NCBI GenBank assembly: GCA_940746715.1
Contig: CALNWN010000001.1
Coordinates: 434,001 to 498,000 of the forward strand
DNA from: an uncultured Paraburkholderia sp.
GTDB taxonomy: Bacteria; Pseudomonadota; Gammaproteobacteria; Burkholderiales; Burkholderiaceae
DNA: 64,000 bases
Reading direction: 5' to 3'
Shown here: positions 9,479 through 20,078 of the stretch, in pieces
Position numbering within the stretch: the first letter of the stretch is position 1
Layout: each line of letters starts with the position of its first letter
Translations under genes and position numbers: made by a program
The notes under the pieces: model-generated
What the model was told of the DNA's origin: nothing
Databases searched by the model: none
The model's input: only the letters and a program-made list of their open reading frames with translations

Positions 9479-10276
9479 ATGCTGCAAGAAACGCCGCTGC
9501 GAAGCGTCGCCGCGGGCGTGCCTGGCGAGGGCCGACGCCCGCACGCCGCACGCCCGTTCCTGCTCCTCTCCGACATTCATTTGAGCGAGGCGATTCCCCG
9601 CACGGTCGCCGCGTTCGAACACTTCATTCGCGTCACCGCCGATCAGGCGGATTCGGTTTTCATTCTCGGCGATCTGTTCGAGTACTGGATCGGCGACGAC
9701 ATGCTCGCCGAGCCGTTCGCCGCGCGCATGGCGGCGCTGCTGCACACGCTCACCGAGCGCGGCATCGCGCTCTACATCATGCACGGCAACCGCGATTTCC
9801 TGCTGGGCAAGCGCTTCATGAAAGCGGCCGGCGCGATCTGGCTGCCGGATCCCATCGCGATCACCGCATTCGGCACGCGCATCGCGCTCGCGCACGGCGA
9901 CCGCTTGTGCACGGCAGACCGCGGTTATCAGATATTCCGGCGATTCGCGCGCAATCGTCTCGCGCAGATGCTGTTTCTCGCGTCGCCCTTCCCGTGGCGT
10001 CAGGCGCTCGTGGAAAATATGCGGGCAAAGAGCGAGGACGGCCGCATGCGCCCCGTTTCGCTGAAGTACGACGTGACGCCCAAAGGCGTCGCCAGATTAT
10101 TCAAGTGGTCGAAAGCCGCCACGATGATCCACGGGCACACGCACCGCCCCGCGCGTCACCGGGAACCGGGCGGCATACGCTGGGTGCTGCCCGACTGGGA
10201 TCTCGATCACGGCGAACGGCGCGGTGGCTATCTGCGTATCGACTCTGAAGGAATCAGAGCGTTACCGCTCGACTGA
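9479..10276 (+). CDS. lpxH: UDP-2,3-diacylglucosamine diphosphatase
   Basis: LpxH hydrolyses UDP-2,3-diacylglucosamine to lipid X, the fourth step of lipid A synthesis, on the inner face of the inner membrane. The 265-residue protein has the calcineurin-like metal motifs SDIHL (residues 31-35), LGDLFEYWIGDD, MHGNRDF and HGHTHRP in the expected order. The first 25 residues are a short non-conserved extension, as in other Burkholderiaceae. It follows ppiB by 45 bp and converges on cysE. Confidence 0.95.
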   Translation: MLQETPLRSVAAGVPGEGRRPHAARPFLLLSDIHLSEAIPRTVAAFEHFIRVTADQADSVFILGDLFEYWIGDDMLAEPFAARMAALLHTLTERGIALYIMHGNRDFLLGKRFMKAAGAIWLPDPIAITAFGTRIALAHGDRLCTADRGYQIFRRFARNRLAQMLFLASPFPWRQALVENMRAKSEDGRMRPVSLKYDVTPKGVARLFKWSKAATMIHGHTHRPARHREPGGIRWVLPDWDLDHGERRGGYLRIDSEGIRALPLD

Positions 10277-10416
10277 GCTAAACGATCGAGCCAACTACGG
10301 CGCGAGCCACACGAGGCGCCGCGAGGACGACACGACACGGCGGCGACTGACAGCGCGGCCCGTTGCGCCCCACCGTTTCCCCGCGCCGCGCCCGCCGCGC
10401 TCGCCGCTTCACGCAT

Positions 10417-11321
10417 TCAACGCGCCGCCACGACCCCGTCCACCTTGCCCGCGATCGCCGCCGCGGACAGGCGCCGCAAATCGAGCAGCGCCGCGTCGGC
10501 GCCTTGCAGCCCTTCCAGACTCGTGCCGAGATGCTCGAGCGCCATGACGATTTCGTCGATGCGTTTGGCCTGCGTCGCCGCGTGATCGATCAACCCGTGA
10601 ATGGCGAGCAACACGGGATTGTCTGCATTCGGCCTGATGCCGTATGCGCAGAAGGCGCTGCGCTCGCCCGCGAGCTTGCTGGCTTCGCTCTCGCGGCTCC
10701 ATTGTTCGAAGCAGCGCGGTCGGCAGTTGCGAAGTCCAGAGCGGCACTTGCGCGGCCATTGGCAGCCGCGGCCTTCGCCAGGACAGATGCGGCAGCACCT
10801 GAAGCCGCCGGCACGATGATCCGAGCCGGATTGCCGACCGCCGTGCCGCCGGCCGGCACAGGCTTCGTCACGACTGCATTCGATCCGATCTTCGCATCCG
10901 CGCCGACCGTGAACCCGCCGAGCACCTTCGCGCCCGCGCCGACAATCACCCCGCGCTCGAGCGTGGGATGCCGTTTTGCGCCGCGCGTGAGCGACGTGCC
11001 GCCGAGCGTGACGCCCTGGTAGATCGTGCAATCGTCGCCGATCTGCGCGGTCTCGCCGATCACGACGCCCATGCCGTGATCGGCGAGACCGCGCCGCCCC
11101 ACCGTCGCGCCCGGATGTATTTCGATGCCGGTCATGAAGCGCGCCATCTGCGAAACGAAGCGCGCGAACCAGCGGCGCCGCGCCTGCCAGCATGCATGCG
11201 CGAACCGGTGCAAGACCAACGCGTGCAAGCCCGGATAACAGGTGAGCACTTCCCAGGCACTGCGGGCGGCGGGATCGCGCTCGCGGATCGTGGCAATGTC
11301 TTCGCGAAGTCTCGTGAACAT
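10417..11321 (-). pseudogene. cysE: Serine O-acetyltransferase, C-terminal tail frameshifted
   Basis: CysE acetylates serine to O-acetylserine, the precursor of cysteine. The first roughly 210 residues from ATG 11321 ([17 protein letters not shown]) are intact. They include the left-handed beta-helix hexapeptides with [19 protein letters not shown] and GVTLGGTS, so the catalytic domain would be made. After [11 protein letters not shown] the conserved tail ([16 protein letters not shown] to LEGLQGADAALLDLRRL, stop at 10417) is in a different frame; the first frame instead runs to a stop at 10590. The switch lies between about 10690 and 10760 but I cannot place the base. The enzyme may still work with an altered tail. 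Confidence 0.88.
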
Positions 11322-11572
11322 GGCAGGGACTATTATGTGATGTGTGGAAAGGCCGCATGCGGGAAGGCCATGCGCGCGTGCAAGGCTGTCGTATAGCAGA
11401 TCGGCAGCTTTGCTTAGAAGGTTTCGAGGATTGTAGGACGGTTCCCGAAAACCTGCCGGAAGCCCATCTAGCACAAAAGGTCGTCGGGCTAGTCGACGCC
11501 CGCCAGTCCGCCGACAGATTGCCTCGCGGCGCGCGCGGTTATGCACGGTTATGCGCCCTGTTGTCCGCGCGG

Positions 11573-12430
11573 TTACGCTCCATCGTCCTTGCGGCCGGTC
11601 TTCAGCAGGATGTGCTTGGCGATGCCGCGCACGATGTTCACCTCCTCGCGCTCGAGCCCCGAACGCGCGAAGAGCCGGCGCAAGCGCGACATCAGCTTCT
11701 TAGGATTCGCGGGATCGAGAAATTCGAGCGCGACGAGCGCGCTCTCGAGATGCGAGAACATGCTTTCGATCTCATCGCTCGCGGCGCGCGGGCCCGACGG
11801 CTCGGCCGACACGGCCGACGCCGCCGCTTGGTGCGCAGGGTTTGCCGGCGCATTGGCCTCGCCGCCGCTCGTCAGATAGATCATGCGCAGCTCATACGCC
11901 AGAACCTGCACCGCCTGGGCGAGATTCAGCGAACTGTAGGCGGGATTGGCCGGAATATGCGCGAGCGCGCTGCACCGCTCCACGTCTTCGTTCGACAAGC
12001 CCGTGCGCTCGTTGCCGAAGACGAGCGCGATTTCGCCGTGCAATGCTTCGTCGCGCGCGAGGCTGGCGGCCGCGCGCGGTGTCCATTGCGGCGGACCGTA
12101 TTCGCGTTGCCGCGCGGTGAGCGCGATCGACCAGTGCACGCCGGAGAGCGCATCGGCGAGCGTCGGCACGATATGCGCTGAGGCGAGGACGTCGTCGGCG
12201 CCGCTTGCCATTGCGATCGCTTCGGGGTCGCTCTGCACATGCGGCCCGCGCGGCGAAACCAGCACGAGCCGCGAAAAGCCCATGGTTTTGAGCGCGCGCG
12301 CCGCGGCCCCGACGTTGCCCGGATGGCTCGGCTCGACGAGTACGAAGCGCGTCGAGGTGAAGCCGCCGCGCAAATCCGCCACGGCGGGATCGGAAGAATG
12401 GTGGGTGTGGTCCACGAGGAAGCTCTGCAT
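11573..12430 (-). CDS. trmJ: tRNA (cytidine/uridine-2'-O-)-methyltransferase TrmJ
   Basis: TrmJ is a SPOUT methyltransferase that methylates the ribose at position 32 of the tRNA anticodon loop. The 285-residue protein has the SPOUT knot motifs: [21 protein letters not shown] (motif 1), [15 protein letters not shown] (motif 2) and [21 protein letters not shown] (motif 3). A C-terminal tail with an alpha-helical segment follows, as in E. coli TrmJ. The start at 12430 (MQSFLVDH) is chosen because sequence upstream has no family similarity. It is divergent from suhB and upstream of cysE; trmJ next to an inositol-monophosphatase gene is a conserved proteobacterial arrangement. Confidence 0.93.
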   Translation of the reverse strand: MQSFLVDHTHHSSDPAVADLRGGFTSTRFVLVEPSHPGNVGAAARALKTMGFSRLVLVSPRGPHVQSDPEAIAMASGADDVLASAHIVPTLADALSGVHWSIALTARQREYGPPQWTPRAAASLARDEALHGEIALVFGNERTGLSNEDVERCSALAHIPANPAYSSLNLAQAVQVLAYELRMIYLTSGGEANAPANPAHQAAASAVSAEPSGPRAASDEIESMFSHLESALVALEFLDPANPKKLMSRLRRLFARSGLEREEVNIVRGIAKHILLKTGRKDDGA

Positions 12431-12856
12431 GTCGGAGAACGCGTATGGTAGCGCCAACGCGCAAAGCCGCCGAACTGCGCGCGGTTTTATGCACATGCGG
12501 TGGCACATAAGTTGGCATGAGCAGACGCGCCCGCAGGCGCATGCAAACCTCAATCAACGCCCTCTCCGGCCCGAACCCTGCCGCGCCCCGCGGACTCGTG
12601 TAAAATAGCGGAATTCGCGTCCGGCACGCGCCGCACTGCCCTGCACTCCGAGCCTGTTCGGTCCCATGCAGGCAATGAGGCCAGGCCGGGAGCCTCGTTC
12701 TTATTCAATTCGTCTCCGTTGGCGGAATGCGCGCCGGTCCCGTAACGGGCGAGCGTTCCGTGCTGTTTCCGCGCCTCACCGAGGGCGCCCATCAGCGCGC
12801 GCGTCGCGCTCATTTACCGGCAAGCAGCCGTGCTGCCCCGGCACAAGGATCAGTCC
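12431..12856. other. Divergent intergenic region trmJ/suhB (426 bp)
   Basis: No additional gene is visible. A TAAAAT hexamer at 12601-12606, preceded by a very GC-rich stretch, could be a -10 box for suhB with a long leader of about 250 bases. I find no matching -35. A TTATG...CATAA inverted pair near 12489-12512 lies on the trmJ side. Both are weak signals. Confidence 0.4.
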
Positions 12857-13660
12857 ATGCATCCCATGCTCAATATCGCTGTGAAGGCCGCGCGCCGCGC
12901 AGCCCAGATCATCAACCGCGCTTCGCTCGACCTCGATCTGATTCAGGTCAACAAGAAACAGCACAACGATTTCGTCACGGAGATCGACAAAGCATCTGAA
13001 GCGGCCATCATCGACACGCTGAAGACCGCCTATCCCGACCATGCGATCCTCGCCGAAGAGTCCGGCAAGTCGGACAACGAGTCCGAGTACCAGTGGATCA
13101 TCGATCCGCTCGACGGCACGACCAACTTCATTCACGGCTTTCCCTACTACTGCGTGTCGATTGCGCTCGCGCACAAAGGCGTCGTGACGCAGGCCGTGGT
13201 CTACGACCCGACGCGCAACGACCTCTATACGGCCTCCCGCGGCCGCGGCGCGTTCCTGAACGACCGCCGCATTCGCGTCGCGAAGCGCGACCGTCTCGCC
13301 GACGGCCTGATCGGCACCGGCTTTCCGTTCCGCGAAACCGACGGTCTGGAAGCCTACGGCCGCCAGTTCGCCGAAATGACGCAAGCCTGCGCGGGCCTGC
13401 GCCGCCCTGGCGCCGCCGCGCTGGATCTGGCCAATGTGGCCGCCGGCCGCATGGACGGCTTCTTCGAGCAGGGCCTGAACCCGTGGGACGTCGCCGCGGG
13501 CAGCCTGCTGATCACGGAAGCCGGCGGTCTCGTCGGCAACTACACCGGCGACTCGGACTTCCTGCACGTCGGCGAAGTGGTCGCCGGCAATCCGAAGATC
13601 TACGCGCAAATGGTGCCGATCCTCTCGCGCTACAGCCGCACGCGTCAGCAGGCGGCTTGA
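12857..13660 (+). CDS. suhB: Inositol-1-monophosphatase SuhB
   Basis: SuhB belongs to the lithium-sensitive phosphatase family. In proteobacteria it also joins the rRNA antitermination complex and affects ribosome maturation. The 267-residue protein has the metal-binding set EE at 67-68, DPLDGTTNF at 83-91 and WDVAAG near 210. An AAGGA ribosome-binding site is seven bases before ATG 12857. A strong terminator follows at 13832-13852. It sits divergent from trmJ, so two tRNA/rRNA-linked genes share one upstream region. Confidence 0.94.
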   Translation: MHPMLNIAVKAARRAAQIINRASLDLDLIQVNKKQHNDFVTEIDKASEAAIIDTLKTAYPDHAILAEESGKSDNESEYQWIIDPLDGTTNFIHGFPYYCVSIALAHKGVVTQAVVYDPTRNDLYTASRGRGAFLNDRRIRVAKRDRLADGLIGTGFPFRETDGLEAYGRQFAEMTQACAGLRRPGAAALDLANVAAGRMDGFFEQGLNPWDVAAGSLLITEAGGLVGNYTGDSDFLHVGEVVAGNPKIYAQMVPILSRYSRTRQQAA

Positions 13661-14038
13661 GGGTGTGCGGCGTGCGGTCGGAGTTGGAGCTTATCCGGCG
13701 CACGCCGCAGCCTTCCCCGAGCGCATGAGTCTGATGGCACGTGCGTCGGTCAGCATATTGCGCCCGAAGGCGCGCGTCGCCTGCCAGCCAATGCGCTCGG
13801 CAATGGCGACCAGAACGGACACATTCCACACAAGCGGCTTCGGCCGCTTTTTCGTTGGCGCGCCAGCATCGTGCGGGCGTTCGTGCTACAAAGCGGGAAG
13901 CCGCGCCGGCGCACTCTCTTCGCCGGCTGCATTTCGCGTTCCATCCTGGGCCCGCCTGCGTGCTTTGTATGCGTCGGCACGGGCGCCGGCCTCTGCACTC
14001 TGCGCATCTCGTCCCGCGCGCAGCTTCCACTCCGCTTC
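13661..14038. other. Intergenic region suhB to lplT-like gene (378 bp)
   Basis: Apart from the suhB terminator there is no recognisable element. The lplT-like reading frame stays open back to 13871, but the segment before 14039 has no similarity to transporter N-termini and no transmembrane character, so I treat it as non-coding. Confidence 0.5.
13832..13852 (+). terminator. Rho-independent terminator of suhB
   Basis: A seven-pair stem AAGCGGC/GCCGCTT closes on a TTCG tetraloop and is followed by a run of T. This is a textbook intrinsic terminator about 170 bases after the suhB stop codon. Confidence 0.85.
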
Positions 14039-15334
14039 ATGAAAAAAGGCTTCTACACCATCATCGCGGCGCAGTTCATTTCGTCGCTCGCGGACAATGC
14101 CCTGCTGATCGCCGCCATCGCGTTGCTATCCGTGATCCGTTCCGCCGCCTGGGTCACGCCCTTGCTGCAGATTTTCTTCACGGTCTCGTATGTGCTGCTC
14201 GCGCCTTTTGTGGGCGCGTTCGCGGACGCGTTGCAAAAGCGCCATGTGATGTTCATCTCCAATGCGCTGAAGGCGAGCGGCTGCATGATGATCGCGGGCG
14301 TGCATCCGATGATCGCCTACGGCGTGGTCGGCTTCGGCGCGGCCGCGTATTCGCCGGCGAAATACGGCATTCTCACGGAGCTCCTGCCCGCCGAAAAACT
14401 CGTCAAGGCAAACGCGTGGGTGGAATCGGCGACCGTGCTGTCGACGATTGTCGGCACCATGGTGGGCGGCGCGCTCATCAGCAAATTCGCAGACAAGTTC
14501 GTTGCGCACGCGCATCTGCCGCTGATCCGCTCATCGGCCGATCTGGCGATGTTCGCGGTCATGCTCACCTACGCGATCGCGGCCGCCATCAACATCTTCA
14601 TTCCCGATACCGGCGCGCGCTATCCGAACCGGCTGTCGGAACCCACGAAGCTCGTCAGCGACTTCTATCACTGCTTTAACGTGCTATGGGCCGACAAGCT
14701 CGCGCAGATCGCGCTATGGGTCACGACGCTCATGTGGGGTGGCGCCGTCACGATGCAATTGCTGGTGTTGAAATGGGCCAACGTGAACCGCGGCCTGTCG
14801 CTCTCGAAGGCAGCCGTCATGCAAGGCGTGACCGGCCTCGGCATTGCCGTCGGGGCGGCTGCCGCGGCGGCGCTGATTCCGCTGCGCCGCTCGCTCAGCG
14901 TGCTGCCGGTCGGCATTCTGACCGGCGCAGTGGCGATTGCCATGGCCTTCTACAACAAGAACCTCTTTCCGGCAGGCGCCGGCATTCATGTCGGTTCATA
15001 CGTCGCGCCGGTCTACATCGTGCTCGCTTATCCGCTGATGATCCTGCTCGGCGGCCTGTCGGGTTTCTTCATCGTGCCGATGAACGCGATTCTTCAGCAT
15101 CGCGGCGCGACGCTGTTGTCGGCCGGACATTCGATCGCGGTGCAGAATTTCAACCAGAATCTCGCCGTGCTGATGATGCTGGGCGCGTACGCGCTGTTGC
15201 TGACGGCGAAGATGCCGGCGCAGTGGATCATCGTCGTGTTCGGCGTGTTCATCACGTTCATGATGTGGCTCGCAAAACGGCGCAGCGTGGCGGACGAACG
15301 CACTTCCAATATGCATGCGCTTCTGGAGGAATGA
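14039..15334 (+). CDS. lplT: MFS-type lysophospholipid transporter, LplT-like
   Basis: LplT moves lysophospholipids across the inner membrane for reacylation. The 431-residue protein starts MKKGFYTIIAAQFISSLADNA and contains about 12 hydrophobic segments with the MFS signature YSPAKYGILTEL after helix 4. That PAKYG motif is typical of LplT. Unlike many proteobacteria, no Aas acyltransferase gene is adjacent, so the substrate is inferred from family only. The start at 14039 is selected because the membrane topology begins there. It runs into mutS with a 118-bp spacer. Confidence 0.88.
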   Translation: MKKGFYTIIAAQFISSLADNALLIAAIALLSVIRSAAWVTPLLQIFFTVSYVLLAPFVGAFADALQKRHVMFISNALKASGCMMIAGVHPMIAYGVVGFGAAAYSPAKYGILTELLPAEKLVKANAWVESATVLSTIVGTMVGGALISKFADKFVAHAHLPLIRSSADLAMFAVMLTYAIAAAINIFIPDTGARYPNRLSEPTKLVSDFYHCFNVLWADKLAQIALWVTTLMWGGAVTMQLLVLKWANVNRGLSLSKAAVMQGVTGLGIAVGAAAAAALIPLRRSLSVLPVGILTGAVAIAMAFYNKNLFPAGAGIHVGSYVAPVYIVLAYPLMILLGGLSGFFIVPMNAILQHRGATLLSAGHSIAVQNFNQNLAVLMMLGAYALLLTAKMPAQWIIVVFGVFITFMMWLAKRRSVADERTSNMHALLEE

Positions 15335-15452
15335 CGGCGGTGAAAGCGCTGCGCAGCGGCGCGGCGCGCATTGGCCATCCGGCCAGGGTCCGCTCACAGC
15401 GTCGGCGGGTTAAACTCACGCCCTGAACAGCTAAAGCAGAAAGACACCGAGG

Positions 15453-18128
15453 ATGGGCACTCAAACCGCAGCGGCCAGCGACGTCGCACAACATACTCCC
15501 ATGATGCAGCAGTACCTGCGCATCAAAGCGGAGCATCCGGGCACGCTGGTGTTCTACCGGATGGGCGACTTCTACGAACTCTTTTTCGACGACGCGGAAA
15601 AAACCGCGCGTCTGCTCGATCTCACGCTCACGCAGCGTGGCGCGTCGGCGGGCAACCCGATCAAGATGGCGGGCGTTCCGCATCACGCGGTCGAGCAGTA
15701 TCTGGCCAAGCTCGTGAAGCTCGGGGAATCCGTGGCGATTTGCGAGCAGATCGGCGACCCGGCCACGTCGAAGGGTCCTGTCGAGCGCAAGGTGGTACGC
15801 GTCGTCACGCCGGGCACGCTCACGGACGCCGCGCTGCTGTCCGACAAGAGCGACGTGTTTCTGCTGGCTATGTGCGTCGCGCACAACCGCCGCGGCATCG
15901 CGACGAGCGTCGGGCTCGCATGGCTGAATCTCGCAAGCGGCGCCTTGCGGCTCGCCGAAGTCGCGCCCGGTCAGGTGGCCGCCGCGCTTGAACGGATCGA
16001 TCCCGCGGAAATTCTGGTCGCCGACACGGCCGCCGACTCCGCAAGCTGGACACCGCCTACCGGCGCGCACGCACTGACCCGCGTGCCTGCATGGCATTTC
16101 GACGTCGCCTCGGGTACGCAGCGCCTGTGCGATCAACTGGAAGTCGCAAGCCTCGACGGCTTCGGCGCGCATTCGCTCACCTGCGCGTGCGGCGCGGCAG
16201 GCGCGTTGCTGTTGTACGCGGCCGCCACGCAAGGGCAACAACTGCGGCACGTGCGCAGCCTCAAGGTGGAATACGAATCCGAATATATCGGCCTCGACCC
16301 CGCCACGCGGCGCAACCTCGAAATCACGCAGACGCTGCGCGGCACGGAGTCGCCCACGCTGTGCTCGTTGCTCGACACGTGCTGCACGACCATGGGCAGC
16401 CGTTTGCTGCGTCACTGGCTGCATCATCCGCCACGCGAATCGGCGGTCGCGCAGTCGCGCCAGCAGGCTATCGGCGCGTTGCTCGAGGCGCCCGCGAGCG
16501 CGGACCTCGACTCGCTGCGCGGCGCGTTGCGACATATCTCGGACATCGAGCGGATCACCGGCCGTCTTGCGCTGCTGTCGGCGCGACCGCGCGATCTGTC
16601 GAGCTTGCGCGATACCTTCATCGCGTTGCCGGAACTGCGTGCGAGGCTCGCCGCGGTTTCGTCGAATGCGGAATCGCTCGCACGCATCGACGCGTCACTC
16701 GAGCCGCCGCAAGCTTGCGTCGAACTGCTCGCGCGCGCCATCGCGCCGGAGCCCGCCGCCATGGTGCGCGACGGCGGTATCATCGCGCGCGGCTATGACG
16801 CGGAACTCGACGAATTGCGGGATATTTCGGAGAACTGCGGGCAGTTTCTGATCGACCTCGAAACGCGTGAACGCACGCGCACAGGCATCGGCAATCTGCG
16901 GGTCGAGTACAACAAGGTGCACGGCTTCTATATCGAGGTCACACGCGGCCAGACCGACAAGGTGCCGGACGACTATCGCCGCCGTCAAACCTTGAAGAAC
17001 GCCGAGCGCTACATCACGCCGGAACTCAAGACGTTCGAAGACAAGGCGTTGTCCGCGCAGGAACGCGCGCTCGCCCGCGAGCGCTCGCTCTACGACGCGC
17101 TGCTGCAAACGCTGTTGCCGTTCATTCCGGACTGCCAACGCGTCGCTTCCGCGCTCGCGGAGCTCGACCTGCTGGCCGCTTTCGCAGAACGCGCTCGCAC
17201 GCTCGACTGGGTCGCACCGAGCTTCTCGCTGGACGCGGGCATCGAGATCGAGCAGGGCCGGCATCCGGTGGTCGAAGCGCAGGTCGAGCAATTCATCGCC
17301 AACGACTGCACGCTCACAGCCGAGCGCAAACTGCTGCTCATCACCGGCCCGAACATGGGCGGCAAATCGACGTTCATGCGCCAGACCGCTCTGATCGCGC
17401 TGCTTGCCTACGTGGGGAGCTACGTGCCGGCACGGCGCGCGGCATTCGGCCCGATCGACCGCATTTTCACGCGTATTGGCGCCGCCGACGATCTCGCCGG
17501 CGGCCGTTCGACCTTCATGATCGAGATGACCGAGGCCGCGGCCATCCTGAACGACGCCACGCCGCAAAGCCTCGTGCTGATGGATGAAATCGGCCGCGGC
17601 ACCTCCACCTTCGACGGCCTCGCGCTCGCATGGGCCATTGCGCGGCATCTGCTCGCGCACAATGGCTGCCACACGCTCTTCGCGACGCACTACTTCGAAC
17701 TCACGCAGTTGCCGGCGGAATTTCCGCAAGCAGCCAACGTGCATCTGTCGGCGGTGGAACATGGACACGGCATCGTGTTCCTGCACGCCGTCAACGAAGG
17801 ACCGGCGAATCAGAGCTACGGTTTGCAGGTCGCGCAGCTCGCCGGCGTGCCGAATGCAGTGATTCGTGCGGCGCGCAAGCATCTTGCCTATCTCGAACAG
17901 CAGTCGGCGGGGCAACCGGCGCCGCAGCTCGATCTGTTCGCCGCGCCGCCGCCCATGCTGCTCGAAGATGCGGACGACGAACCGCACGCCGCAAATGAGT
18001 CGCCGGCCAAGCAAGCGCTTGTCGAGCGTCTGCGCGGCATCGATCCCAACGATCTGCGACCGCGCGAAGCGCTCGATCTGCTGTATGAACTGCACGAGCT
18101 GGCCGCCGCGCCGGATGCCGATCATTGA
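15453..18128 (+). CDS. mutS: DNA mismatch repair protein MutS
   Basis: MutS recognises base mismatches and small loops and recruits MutL. The 891-residue protein has the mismatch-binding [11 protein letters not shown] motif near residue 36, whose Phe and Glu contact the mispair. The Walker A motif [10 protein letters not shown] lies near 632 and the Walker B region [12 protein letters not shown] near 710. The C-terminal dimerisation tail follows. All are intact, so a mismatch-repair defect is not visible here as an explanation for the many small indels in this window. The ribosome-binding site is weak (GAGG nearly abuts the ATG). The end overlaps the next gene by 14 bases. Confidence 0.97.
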   Translation: MGTQTAAASDVAQHTPMMQQYLRIKAEHPGTLVFYRMGDFYELFFDDAEKTARLLDLTLTQRGASAGNPIKMAGVPHHAVEQYLAKLVKLGESVAICEQIGDPATSKGPVERKVVRVVTPGTLTDAALLSDKSDVFLLAMCVAHNRRGIATSVGLAWLNLASGALRLAEVAPGQVAAALERIDPAEILVADTAADSASWTPPTGAHALTRVPAWHFDVASGTQRLCDQLEVASLDGFGAHSLTCACGAAGALLLYAAATQGQQLRHVRSLKVEYESEYIGLDPATRRNLEITQTLRGTESPTLCSLLDTCCTTMGSRLLRHWLHHPPRESAVAQSRQQAIGALLEAPASADLDSLRGALRHISDIERITGRLALLSARPRDLSSLRDTFIALPELRARLAAVSSNAESLARIDASLEPPQACVELLARAIAPEPAAMVRDGGIIARGYDAELDELRDISENCGQFLIDLETRERTRTGIGNLRVEYNKVHGFYIEVTRGQTDKVPDDYRRRQTLKNAERYITPELKTFEDKALSAQERALARERSLYDALLQTLLPFIPDCQRVASALAELDLLAAFAERARTLDWVAPSFSLDAGIEIEQGRHPVVEAQVEQFIANDCTLTAERKLLLITGPNMGGKSTFMRQTALIALLAYVGSYVPARRAAFGPIDRIFTRIGAADDLAGGRSTFMIEMTEAAAILNDATPQSLVLMDEIGRGTSTFDGLALAWAIARHLLAHNGCHTLFATHYFELTQLPAEFPQAANVHLSAVEHGHGIVFLHAVNEGPANQSYGLQVAQLAGVPNAVIRAARKHLAYLEQQSAGQPAPQLDLFAAPPPMLLEDADDEPHAANESPAKQALVERLRGIDPNDLRPREALDLLYELHELAAAPDADH

Positions 18129-19521
18129 CGCACGCGGTCTCGTAAAGCGCCCGCGCGGACTCCGCGCGGCACGCGTTACTGCGTTTGCGATAGCGCTCGG
18201 CCGCAAGGCGCGCCTCGCGGCCTTCGGGTCGGCCTTTGTGTCGGCCCTTGTTTTGGCGTCGTGGTGGGCGGCATTGCCGGCTCATGCGGAAGCGCCCGGC
18301 TTCAGCTTCGCCGTCATCGCGAACACGATGCAAAGTCCCGCCGACGAAGCGCCCACGCAGCGGCTCATCGACGCAATCGGCCGCGAGCGAGGCGTGTCCT
18401 TTATCGTGTACGACGGCAATCTCAAAGGTGCGAAAGAAGCCTGCCGCGATGCGCTCTATGAACGGCGGCATGCGGTACTCGAGACTTCGCGGCCGGCGCT
18501 TTTTTTCGTCCCCGGCCAGCATGACTGGGTCGATTGCGCGAGTGCGCAAGCCGGCGGCTTCGATCCGGTTGAGCGGCTCGACCAGTTGCGCCAGACGCTG
18601 CTTGGCGACGCCGATTCGATGGGCCAGAACCCGATCCCGCTGAGGCGCGAAAGCGAGGTATCGCGTTTTCGTCCTTATCGCGAAAACGTGCGCTGGCAGG
18701 TGGGCGACACGGTGTTCGTCGGACTGAATGCTCCGAGCCCGAACAATCACTATCTGACCGCGGGCGGCCGCAACGGCGAATTCGAAGACCGCGTCGTCGC
18801 CAACGCATTCTGGCTCGAGCATGCCGGCGAATACGCGAAGCGCCGCAGCGCACGCGCGATCGTCGTATTCATTCAGGGCGATCCCGATCCCGAACGCTAT
18901 GAACGGCCGGAGCGTTTTGCCTGGCTGCGCTTCGGGCGCAATCCGCGCCGCGACGGCTTCCTGGAATTCAAGCGCAGCCTCGTGAAGCTCGCGCAGATCT
19001 TCCGCGGACCCGTGCTCGTGATTCATTCCGACGACGAGCGCGCAAGCGCCGGCTTCGTGATCGATCAGCCGTTACGCAATGACAAGGGGAATCTGGTGAC
19101 GAACCTCACGCGTATCGCGCTTGCGCCGCATGACCGTCTTAACCAGTGGATTCAGATAGATGTGGACTTCGACAGAAAGCCGCCGTTCCGCGTGACTCTG
19201 CGCGATGTGCCGCGGCAAATGCCGATGCCGGCAACGCCACCTCCATTACAAAGAGACGAGCCGGCCGCCTCGATGCCGGCGGTGCCGTCGCTCGGGCCGG
19301 CCTCCGAGTTGCCACCGCTGCTTCAGCCGCCCGGTCAGCCGCAACCGGACTCGCAGCCGCTCGAACAATTGCCGCGCATACCCGCCGACCAGGGCGGCGG
19401 CGGATACGGGCCGGCGACCGCCATCCCGCCTGCACAGCGGAATGTGCAGGGTGCACCGGCAGCCTCGGGGACTTCCGGCGCACCCGGCGCGCCCGCAAGC
19501 TCAGTGCAGCGTGGGCCCTGA
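18115..19521 (+). CDS. Exported calcineurin-like phosphoesterase homologue with degenerate metal motifs
   Basis: The 468-residue protein overlaps the mutS end by 14 bases and is probably translationally coupled. A signal peptide or anchor lies near residues 35-60 ([23 protein letters not shown]). The 270-residue core resembles metallophosphoesterases: SFAVIANT takes the place of the DxH motif, YDGNLKG the place of GDxxD, and VPGQHDW the place of GNHD/E. Several metal ligands thus appear replaced. The last roughly 120 residues are Pro/Gln/Ala-rich and disordered ([15 protein letters not shown]). It converges on slyD with a 21-base 3' overlap. Catalysis is doubtful; a binding role is possible. 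Start codon ATG 18115 is inferred from the signal sequence. Confidence 0.75.
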   Translation: MPIIDARGLVKRPRGLRAARVTAFAIALGRKARLAAFGSAFVSALVLASWWAALPAHAEAPGFSFAVIANTMQSPADEAPTQRLIDAIGRERGVSFIVYDGNLKGAKEACRDALYERRHAVLETSRPALFFVPGQHDWVDCASAQAGGFDPVERLDQLRQTLLGDADSMGQNPIPLRRESEVSRFRPYRENVRWQVGDTVFVGLNAPSPNNHYLTAGGRNGEFEDRVVANAFWLEHAGEYAKRRSARAIVVFIQGDPDPERYERPERFAWLRFGRNPRRDGFLEFKRSLVKLAQIFRGPVLVIHSDDERASAGFVIDQPLRNDKGNLVTNLTRIALAPHDRLNQWIQIDVDFDRKPPFRVTLRDVPRQMPMPATPPPLQRDEPAASMPAVPSLGPASELPPLLQPPGQPQPDSQPLEQLPRIPADQGGGGYGPATAIPPAQRNVQGAPAASGTSGAPGAPASSVQRGP

Positions 19522-20046
19522 CTTGCCGCCTTCGTCGTCCGCGTCGTCGTCTTCGTCGAGCACTTCGAGACCGTCGGCGCCATGCGCGTGTTCGTGCTGG
19601 ATTTCGTCTTCGGTCGCGGGGCGCACGTCTTTCACCGTCAGCGCGAAACGCAGCGCCATGCCGGCGAGCGGGTGGTTGCCGTCGAGCACGACCTTGTCTT
19701 CAGCGACGTCGGTCACCACGTAGACGAGCGAATCGAGATCCTCGTCGCCTTCTTCCGGCGTGCCTTCGAACTGCATGCCGACTTCGAGCGGTTCCGGAAA
19801 GCGATTGCGCGGCTCGATCTTCACGAGTTCCGGATCGTACTCGCCGAATGCGTCTTGCGGCTCGAGCTGGATCTGGGTCTCGAAGCCGGCCTCGTGGCCG
19901 TCGAGCTCTTCCTCGATCTTGGGGAACGTGCCATCATAGCCGCCGTGCAGATAGACCATCGGCTCGTCGCTCTCTTCAATCAGATTGCCCTGCGCATCCG
20001 ACAGCTTGTAGGCCACCGACACGACGGTGTTCTTTGCGATTTTCAT
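19501..20046 (-). CDS. slyD: FKBP-type peptidyl-prolyl isomerase, SlyD-like
   Basis: SlyD proteins isomerise X-Pro bonds and chaperone folding in the cytoplasm; E. coli SlyD also handles nickel. The 181-residue product opens MKIAKNTVVSVAYKL and has the FKBP split by the insert-in-flap chaperone domain. VDGNHPLAGMALRF is replaced only at its first residue (LDGNHPLAGMALRF), and FGEYDPELV is present. In place of the long His/Cys metal tail of E. coli SlyD there is only HEHAHG, followed by an acidic tail (DEDDDADDEGG), so nickel binding is probably weak. It is divergent from roxA with a 32-base gap. Confidence 0.9.
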   Translation of the reverse strand: MKIAKNTVVSVAYKLSDAQGNLIEESDEPMVYLHGGYDGTFPKIEEELDGHEAGFETQIQLEPQDAFGEYDPELVKIEPRNRFPEPLEVGMQFEGTPEEGDEDLDSLVYVVTDVAEDKVVLDGNHPLAGMALRFALTVKDVRPATEDEIQHEHAHGADGLEVLDEDDDADDEGGKSGPTLH

Positions 20047-20070
20047 TCGATTCTCCAGAATACAACTCAC

Positions 20071-20076
20071 ATTATA
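20071..20076 (-). promoter_or_regulatory. Perfect -10 box upstream of slyD
   Basis: On the minus strand this reads TATAAT. It lies 25 bases before the slyD start and immediately before the roxA start codon. No good -35 is found at 16-18 bases spacing. Any -35 region would fall inside the roxA coding sequence. Confidence 0.5.
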
Positions 20077-20078
20077 CG

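Noticed and set aside
13871..14038. N-terminal extension of the LplT-like transporter
   Set aside because: The frame is open but Arg/Pro/Cys-rich with no membrane or signal character, and lies after the suhB terminator.
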